Assembly (NCBI GenBank): GCA_022592445.1
Contig: JABYQR010000530.1
Coordinates: 1-22,648 of the forward strand
DNA: 22,648 nucleotides
Origin: Cytidiella melzeri
Lineage: Eukaryota > Basidiomycota > Agaricomycetes > Polyporales > Irpicaceae
Direction of reading: 5' to 3'
Part shown: piece by piece, positions 17,090 through 22,648 of the stretch
Numbering within the stretch: the first letter of the stretch is position 1
Layout of the letters: every line of letters begins with the position of its first letter
The notes under the pieces: model-generated
What the model saw: the letters and a program-made list of their open reading frames with translations, nothing else
What the model was told of the DNA's origin: nothing
Database searches by the model: none
Position numbers and translations under genes: made by a program

Positions 17090-19712
17090 ATGAGCGAGCA
17101 TGGAAAACGCAAGCGGGGAATCTCCCAGTCTATCACGGAGTGGGGTGGGCAGGCAAAACAGAAGATTTCGGGGATTTTGAGCCGCAAGTCTTCGAAAGAA
17201 CAGCCTTTAGGTGATAAAGTGAGTGTCATCAGAGCCTGAGCACTCAAAGCAGAAGGCAGAATCACTTATCTTCTCTAGGGAGAAGCACTTTCCTCAGTAG
17301 ACATGCAGCAGGGTACCCGAGGCAATGGTTCTGCAGGCTCTGATGTGCCCGAGATTAGCACTGTAGTCGAGAGTCAGCCAGTGTCCACGGCCTATGAGAA
17401 AATTCAACCTACCACTTCAGCTCCTTCTGGGGGTGATACAGCGTTGTCTCGTGCATCTAGAACTTCGTCTCTCAGTCGCATTTTCAATACCAGTCAGCTC
17501 AGGTTTCGACTTCAGTCCACTTTTGAGGAAATCACCACACCCACCTGGTGATCTCGTTCCCCAGTCTCTCCCGCATCATCCATCATGAATCTACCATCCA
17601 GAATGACCTCCCCGAGCCCATACACCTTATCCAATGCTTCGTCTAACTGGTCCTCGGGCCGAGGCAGTTTGATCAGCTTCGCAAGCGATGTTGTCTCGGA
17701 GAACTCAGAGTTGGGACCCCCGGAACCTTTAATCGTCGAGATTGATGCAACCGAGCGGGATTCAGACATGGAAGATGCTGTGGACGAAATGGAGGATGAG
17801 CTAGAGCCGGAGATTGGTACGGGAGGTGACAACAAACCAGTGCAGTCTATTACTTTGGCCTATACTCCACCTCCCGAGAAAGATGAAGCTTATCGTGCTT
17901 GGGAAGATCTGAAGGCATTGCTCGAGCCTCGCAAACCTTCGGGTAAAGGGAAGAAGCCTTTTGAGGGTGGTGACCACTTACAGAAGCGTATGGAGATGAT
18001 GAGAATATTTCTTTGGCTGTACATCTCGGGAGATCCGCCGGCATGGATCGACACTTCGATGTGCACAGCTGCTGCAAACGAAGGTGGAACAGGTCTTGCA
18101 CGACGTCTCCGAAAATGGGCGCGAAATTTCATCGATGACCGCCACGATCTACCTGTCAACTTCAACGGCATGTGGAAACCGTCAGCACTAGAGAACGAAG
18201 AGCTGGAGGTTGCACTTAGCGAGCATCTCCAATCTGTTGGACAGCATGTTCGTGCTCTTGATATTGTTGAGTTCCTTGCGGAACCAAATACTCAAACACG
18301 ATTTGGGCTGAAGAAGACCATCGGACTCTCGACTGCTCAGGGATGGATGCACCGTTTGCGGTACAGATGGGCCAAGCTTCCGAGTGGACAGTACGTTGAT
18401 GGACACGAGCGCGAAGATGTTGTTAAATATCGCCAAGAGGTTTTTCTGCCGGCATTGGAGAAGCTGCGGCCATTGTTACGGCAGTACAATGTCAATGGCG
18501 AAGAAGTTGCACCTACAGACTCTGATGGCAATCTTGTCATTAATCCGGCTCGTCGTACTGTTATCTGGTGGCACGATGAATCGACGTTCTATGCAAATGA
18601 TCGTCGTAAGGTACGATGGGTACATGAAAACGAAAAGGCCGTACCTCGAGCAAAAGGCGAAGGTGCATCATTAATGGTTTCGGACTTCGTCTCAGCAGAC
18701 TACGGCTGGCTACGATCTGCGGATGGAAAGAATTCGGCTCGTCGCTTGTTCCGTCCTGGAAAGAATCGTGATGGATACTATACAAATGCCGATATCCTGG
18801 AACAGGTTGCAGCTGCCATTGAACTTGTCCATCAAGAGTGGCCCAACGACGACCACTGCTTCATTTTTGACAATGCTCCCACTCACCTGAAACAAGCAGA
18901 TGACGCTCTCTCCGCCCGTAGCATGCCAAAGAATCCCTCGACTCTGGAAAAGAATTTTGGCGTAGACAGCACTGTATCGGCGGATGGGAAGCCGGTATAC
19001 AGCCCTGATGGAAAGCTACTCAAGGAGCGCCGTCCAATGACAGATGGGGTTCCATCGGATGGCACAACTCAACCTCTTTATTTCCCATTGGATGACTCTG
19101 ACCCTGCACGTTGTGGCGCATTCAAAGGTATGGCAATAATTCTCACGGAACGAGGCTACAAGAATGCACATCAGCTCCGCGCGCAATGCCCCAAATTTCA
19201 ATGCCCCCCACCTTTGAACGGTCTTGCACCTCTAGAATTCTACTCCACCAACCTATGCTGCTGCCGTCGCCTTCTCTTTCATCAGCCGGACTTTACCAAT
19301 GTAAAGTCCCTTCTCGAGCTTCGATGCGAGAAGGAAGGTGTCGGCTGCATATTCCTCCCGAAATTCCATTGTGAGCTCAATCCGATTGAGCAGTGCTGGG
19401 GGTACTCGAAGCGGCTCTACCGCAAGAATCCGACTTCAAAGAAGGAGGCAGATCTCGAGGCAAATCTCATTGCAGCTCTTGACTCGGTTCCTTTGAAATC
19501 CATTCGCCGGTAAGTGACAATGATCTTTGTGCATACCATGGCTGTTCTAACCATCTCGACGCAGATTCTCTACTCGCGCTCTGCGCTTTTCGGATGCCTA
19601 CTATAAGGGCCTTAACAGAAAGCAGGCCGCGTGGGCCAGTAAGAAATATTCAGGCCATAGAGTAATCCCCAGGGATGTTTTCGAACGCCTCACAGCCGAG
19701 AATATAGTTTAG
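17090..19712 (+). CDS. DDE transposase, Tc1/mariner superfamily, spliced, one in-frame TGA
   Basis: The enzyme cuts and rejoins the transposon ends. Likely exons are 17090-17218 (basic N-terminus, ATG at 17090), an intron 17219-17278 (GTGAGT...CTCTAG), then 17279-19509, an intron 19510-19564 (GTAAGT, CTAAC branch, GCAG), and 19565-19712 ending in TAG. The last junction restores frame: 17585-19509 plus 19565-19712 is 2,073 nt, or 690 codons. An in-frame TGA at 17549-17551 interrupts exon 2. It may be a CGA-to-TGA change, or the protein may start at ATG 17585. Numbered from 17585, the catalytic residues are Asp331 (WWHDESTF), Asp429 (FIFDNAPTH) and Glu602 (ELNPIEQCWG). A helix-turn-helix-like region (about residues 215-285) precedes the core. 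The second Asp and the Glu are 172 residues apart, far more than in Tc1. Confidence 0.85.
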
Positions 19713-19850
19713 ATTTTTTTCTCATATTCTCTAAAGTACACAACAATGAATACATAGATTCTAAGTATGTTCCAGCGCAAGCATGAGACATAGAGGCTTA
19801 TCCGAACAGCGCACGTGATAATCACATGACATGTCACAGTGTGACGATAG

Positions 19851-19877
19851 TAGTTGAAACAGTCCTGGGCCTATCTT
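19851..19877 (-). repeat. Right terminal inverted repeat of the DNA transposon
   Basis: 27 bp, inverted copy of 16906-16932; TA follows at 19878-19879. Confidence 0.92.
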
Positions 19878-19879
19878 AG

Positions 19880-20685
19880 TAAGTTAGTAGTTTGTCTTCA
19901 CTAGAGCACACAATCATTCATGAAAGAAGAGGGACTGTGCTGTATTGTTTGAAGTGCAACAATGGGTGTGAGTACAGAATTAAAACAGGTTTGTGGAGTG
20001 GAGCATGGAGATAGAAAGTGTTTGACATGTGTCTCTTCGGGTGTTAAACTATGTTAAATAATCTAGATACAATTTGGTAAACTGCAGGAGCAGGGTTGCA
20101 AGTGATTATGTTATTGATAGCAACTTGAATAAATCATATATAGCATGAAATAGTAAATTGCACCTGTGACTTTGTTACCAAAAAGAGCCTCAGTAGACAA
20201 CTCTGTTCCTGGTATGGACATTGCCAAGCCATCTGGTCATGAATATTCATTGTATCACGGGCATTTGCCATTGGTGACACCTTTGATAGGAAACTTGATC
20301 TGGGATAAAGTGACTGTAGTACAATTGATCAGTTTGGTTGCAGGAAAAAAAGCTATACATTGATGAAGGTAGTGACCAATGGTAGCAAGGGCCTTCATCT
20401 ATCTTGTCATTAATCTTGTGCAGTGTTCACTGCTAATTCTACAAATTACTTGCTTCAAGAATGAGGGGCTTGAGGGTGTCTCATGAGATCAATTGCTAGA
20501 ACATGTCACATGTGTCCTCTTGATGTCTGAACTGCCTCACCCCCAATGGAATTGCTACAGGCCGTGTTCTGATTGTAACTCCTGCCTAGAGAGCAACTAG
20601 TGGTTGTGAAACTTTGTGGAACAATCAAATGCAGTGTTTGCTGCTGATGCAACCATGTCCTGTTGATGTCTGAACTGCCTCAGCC
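19880..20685. other. CpG-depleted old DNA without a recognisable gene
   Basis: About three CpGs in 760 bp, with abundant TG and CA. No gene is seen; the 65-codon frame at 20166-20363 has no supporting motif. The segment contains the direct repeat listed separately and ends at the start of the plus-sense LTR B. Confidence 0.45.
20513..20682 (+). repeat. 27 bp direct repeat, 143 bp apart
   Basis: The sequence TGTCCTSTTGATGTCTGAAC and the next seven bases occur at 20513-20539 and 20656-20682 with one mismatch. The second copy ends three bases before the LTR start at 20686. Origin unknown. Confidence 0.75.
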
Positions 20686-21445
20686 TGTCGTGGATGGCCT
20701 GACTAGCCCTTAATTTTAGCAATTTACCTCTTGTTTTTATCTGTAAAACTCCGGCCTGCAACCCAGTTGCAACCTTCTCTGCATAAACTCCCTTTTCACG
20801 TCTATTAAGCGCCCGTATCACGTGGCTTAGATGCTCCACACGGTCACATTACTTGCTACTACGTCACACTGGCATGTGACTTAGCTTAAGTAAGACCACA
20901 TGGCTACAAGCACATGGCTCAGCCTATAGCAAGGGTTTGATGTCATAGATACCGTTCACATGGGCTCCTTATTGTTCTTTCCCTATTGTTCTCTTTATGG
21001 AAGGATGTTCTCACAGGTGTGGGAATGGAATACAATAGTTGGTCTCCTTTTAGATAGATTCTCTCACGAGTAGAGTTCTTGGCAAGGTCTAGACAATAGC
21101 TATTGTTCTCCTTTAGGTAGTTCTTTTGTTCTTCATTCACACGGCTTCTTGCAAAAGCCTGCCCTCAACATGGTCTGTGCGCAGGTCCCTGAAGTCTATA
21201 TATACTGCTGCATGTACGCTCCTAGCCTCCATCTCGACCTCTTGGTCTTTACTGGGCTAAGTAAGCAAATCCCCTCTGTACTACATAGCTGGTAGTCAGA
21301 ATACTAACTTGGTCTTTACTGGGCTAGATAACTTGAACAAAGTCTGATAGCTGGTGAGAGCATTGTGCTACACGCCTGCCACCACCTCCTCGTCGATATC
21401 CACCTCGTGTCCCTGTCTGTCACGTCGAGCCTTGTCTCCGTGTCA
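20686..21445 (+). repeat. 5' LTR, family B (plus sense)
   Basis: The 760 bp LTR starts TGTCGTGG and ends CCGTGTCA. Borders come from comparison with the solo copy at 15924-16611. U3 contains CACGTG (20819-20824) and ATTGTTCTC-type motifs near 20984 and 21105. TATATATA is at 21197-21204 and the leader ATCTCGACCT at 21231-21240, 34 nt downstream. Confidence 0.9.
21241..21327 (+). other. Direct repeat and intron-like segment in LTR B leader
   Basis: CTTGGTCTTTACTGGGCTA occurs at 21241-21259 and again at 21308-21326. Between them, GTAAGC at 21261 and TAG ending at 21327, with TACTAAC at 21302-21308, outline a 67 nt GT-AG intron. The minus-sense solo copy of this LTR has only one repeat copy and lacks these 67 bp. 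Confidence 0.55.
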
Positions 21446-21459
21446 TTAGGTCGAGATCG
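21446..21459 (+). other. Putative self-priming primer-binding site of element B
   Basis: TTAGGTCGAGATCG follows the LTR end. AGGTCGAGAT (21448-21457) is the exact reverse complement of ATCTCGACCT (21231-21240), the predicted RNA 5' leader. There is no TGG as expected for a tRNA primer. Confidence 0.6.
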
Positions 21460-21603
21460 TTGTGAAACCCTGGGTTCCCCCATTCCCACCGTTTAAAAAA
21501 GTTTATTCCTGTTTGACGAGTACGTCTCCGGTCTCTTCATACCGTTGAGCTACACTTACGTCGTCCGTTTCTACCCCCTGCGCGTTGTTTAGTGCCTAAA
21601 GAC

Positions 21604-22320
21604 ATGTGCCCCCGTTTTTCTAAGACCCTCCCTTCCACTGAGCCTCAGCTCAAGAGGTGTCTTCCTCCATCTTTCCTCGACGCTCTCGCTGACAAGCGTA
21701 AGAGTGGTCAACCTCATCGTTGGTCTGACAAAGACCTGGTCAACGTTGCCAAGTACGTATCCAAGAAGCCGCCTGTCAAAGGCATCACCCTCACTGTCCC
21801 CTCTTACGAGGAAAATCGACAACTTCGCGCTTCTGCCCAAGCATACGGAGAACGTGCAGCCGAGGAACGTGCTCGAACTCTTGCTGAGCAACAGACTCAC
21901 AAGCCGACTCTCGCCGAGCGACTTGCCAAGCTTCCTCCACCCACTCCCGCTCCTGCTGCACCCAAACCGGTACTGATAGACTTCAAGAAGGTATCACCGG
22001 TTGACCTCATCGGCATCTTCAGGCCGAAGCTTACCGCTGTCCGTACCCGCTTACAAGCTCTCACGGAGCTACAAGAACTTCTCAACTGCGCAGACCCCGA
22101 CCATTGTTGCGCGCTACTCCACCTTGTCAACAAGGTCAATCGCTTCCTCAACCGACTTGACGAGCTCGCACCCGTCACAGCCGACCGCGAGTGGCAACTC
22201 CTAGACTGGGGTTGCAAAGCAATTGGGAAGGTTTCATTCAAACAGCTTCGTACGAACTATAGCAAAGTTCTTGCCCAGCTCAACGTAGTTAACAACGATA
22301 GCTACTTCAAGTGGATTTAG
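21604..22320 (+). CDS. Unidentified 238-aa protein ahead of gag in element B
   Basis: The first ATG in this frame is at 21604 and the frame ends with TAG at 22318-22320. I do not recognise the family. The N-terminal 60 residues are basic and include RWSDKDLVNVAKYVSKKP. A helical, Ala/Glu/Arg-rich segment follows (about residues 75-105), then a Pro/Ala linker (PPPTPAPAAPKP), then a Leu-rich, probably helical domain (about residues 125-235) with Cys and Trp residues and no zinc-knuckle pattern. It starts 158 bp after the LTR, a position normally taken by gag. It could be an extra element-encoded protein or an N-terminal Gag portion joined to the next frame by a +1 shift. The codon choice is C-rich at third positions like the chromovirus genes, and the frame is intact. 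Confidence 0.7.
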   Translation: MCPRFSKTLPSTEPQLKRCLPPSFLDALADKRKSGQPHRWSDKDLVNVAKYVSKKPPVKGITLTVPSYEENRQLRASAQAYGERAAEERARTLAEQQTHKPTLAERLAKLPPPTPAPAAPKPVLIDFKKVSPVDLIGIFRPKLTAVRTRLQALTELQELLNCADPDHCCALLHLVNKVNRFLNRLDELAPVTADREWQLLDWGCKAIGKVSFKQLRTNYSKVLAQLNVVNNDSYFKWI

Positions 22321-22561
22321 ATAGATCCATAGTTTGCCCATCACATCGTCCAGTCTTCCTTGTGAAAATTGCATACACTTCTTCGATTCGAGAGCAGTCA
22401 CAGACAATCACTTCTACGAAGGCATATTCTACGAGTGTGACGAACAACCATGCCCAAATCGGTACACTCAGGCAGACCCAACAGAAGCGGTCAACAGCGA
22501 ATATTTCGAGCATCACCAGACTCCGACCGAAGAAAATCGTCTTCTCATCACCCAAGAAGAC

Positions 22562-22648
22562 ATGGATCCCAACCAGCCTGCTGCCCCTGCTGCCCCAGCT
22601 GCCCCAGTCGCCAACCTGAGCCAGCAAGACGTCCTAAATATGTTGGGC
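22562..22648 (+). CDS. Start of a gag-like ORF of element B (partial, runs off window)
   Basis: ATG at 22562 begins MDPNQPAAPAAPAAPVANLS and stays open to the window end (29 codons). Pro/Ala-rich N-termini beginning like this are common in fungal retrotransposon Gag proteins, but no domain is visible yet. The same frame is open upstream from 22325. It encodes a Cys-containing stretch (LPCENCIHFFDSRAV ... CDEQPCPN), so translation may begin earlier or enter from the upstream ORF by a +1 frameshift near its stop. Confidence 0.5.
   Translation, partial: MDPNQPAAPAAPAAPVANLSQQDVLNMLG

Larger units (their letters stand above)
16906..19877 (+). mobile_element. Tc1/mariner-superfamily DNA transposon, complete, TA target duplication
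   Basis: The ends are inverted repeats of 27 bp (16906-16932 and 19851-19877), matching at 26 positions and starting AGATAGGCCCAGGACTGTTT. TA lies immediately outside each end (16904-16905 and 19878-19879), the target duplication of the IS630/Tc1/mariner superfamily. The 2,972 bp element contains a single spliced transposase gene on the plus strand. Each end also has a CACGTG just inside (16935-16940 and 19812-19817). Confidence 0.93.
20686..22648 (+). mobile_element. LTR retrotransposon, family B, 5' part (continues beyond window)
   Basis: The 5' LTR (20686-21445) is followed by a leader, a 239-codon ORF and the start of a gag-like ORF. The sequences flanking the LTR (CAGCC before, TTAGG after) do not match, so unlike the other three copies it is not a solo LTR. 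It should be the 5' end of a longer element. Retrotransposon superfamily cannot be set from this part alone; Ty3/gypsy is likely from the self-priming signal. Confidence 0.8.

Noticed and set aside
1..22648. CRISPR arrays, rRNA, intact tRNA, bacterial operons
   Set aside because: None seen; introns and element types show eukaryotic (fungal) DNA.

Overview
This window is a nest of transposable elements from a fungal nuclear genome, most likely an Agaricomycete (Basidiomycota). The evidence is a chromodomain Ty3/gypsy retrotransposon, short 52-60 nt GT-AG introns with CTAAC-like branch points, a fungal Zn2Cys6 protein, a Tc1/mariner-superfamily transposase of a type I associate with basidiomycetes, and heavy CpG loss in the oldest DNA. 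I cannot fix the genus; a Ceratobasidiaceae/Rhizoctonia-like fungus is only a guess. I see no bacterial-type operon, rRNA, intact tRNA or CRISPR, and no complete host gene of known function.

Layout. 1-1511: old DNA with a possible small minus-strand exon and a cluster of TGACTCAT sites. 1517-2303: solo LTR of family A, minus sense, target duplication AGCGG. 2309-5542: old DNA, largely CpG-poor, with gene-like remnants. 5543-5614 plus 13271-13924: one solo LTR of family C, minus sense, duplication CCCTC, split by a 7.65 kb Ty3/gypsy chromovirus (5615-13265, duplication GTAAG). 13930-14660: old non-coding DNA. 14666-15464: second solo LTR A, plus sense, duplication GCATA. 15470-15918: old DNA. 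15924-16611: solo LTR B, minus sense, duplication AAGGG, inserted beside a tRNA-like A-box/B-box sequence. 16906-19877: a 2,972 bp Tc1/mariner-type DNA transposon with 27 bp terminal inverted repeats, TA duplication and a spliced transposase gene. 19880-20685: very CpG-poor old DNA. 20686 to the end: 5' LTR B and the first part of a retrotransposon, with an unusual ORF ahead of gag.

How the parts work. The chromovirus carries gag (CCHC knuckle), protease, reverse transcriptase, RNase H, a DD35E integrase and a chromodomain on the plus strand. On the minus strand, between pol and the 3' LTR, it carries a spliced 350-aa Zn2Cys6/coiled-coil protein gene with its own TATA box. Sense reading frames are broken about ten times, always in the -1 direction, although the LTRs are about 99% identical; this looks more like missing bases in the assembly than age. 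In both the chromovirus and the right-hand LTR B element, the sequence just inside the 5' LTR is complementary to the predicted 5' end of the element's own RNA, which points to Tf1-like self-priming. LTR families A and B share a leader design: TATA, then a CATCTYGACCT leader about 33 nt downstream, then a 61-67 nt intron-like segment whose last ~20 nt duplicate the end of the upstream exon. They also share arrays of ATTGTT motifs in U3.
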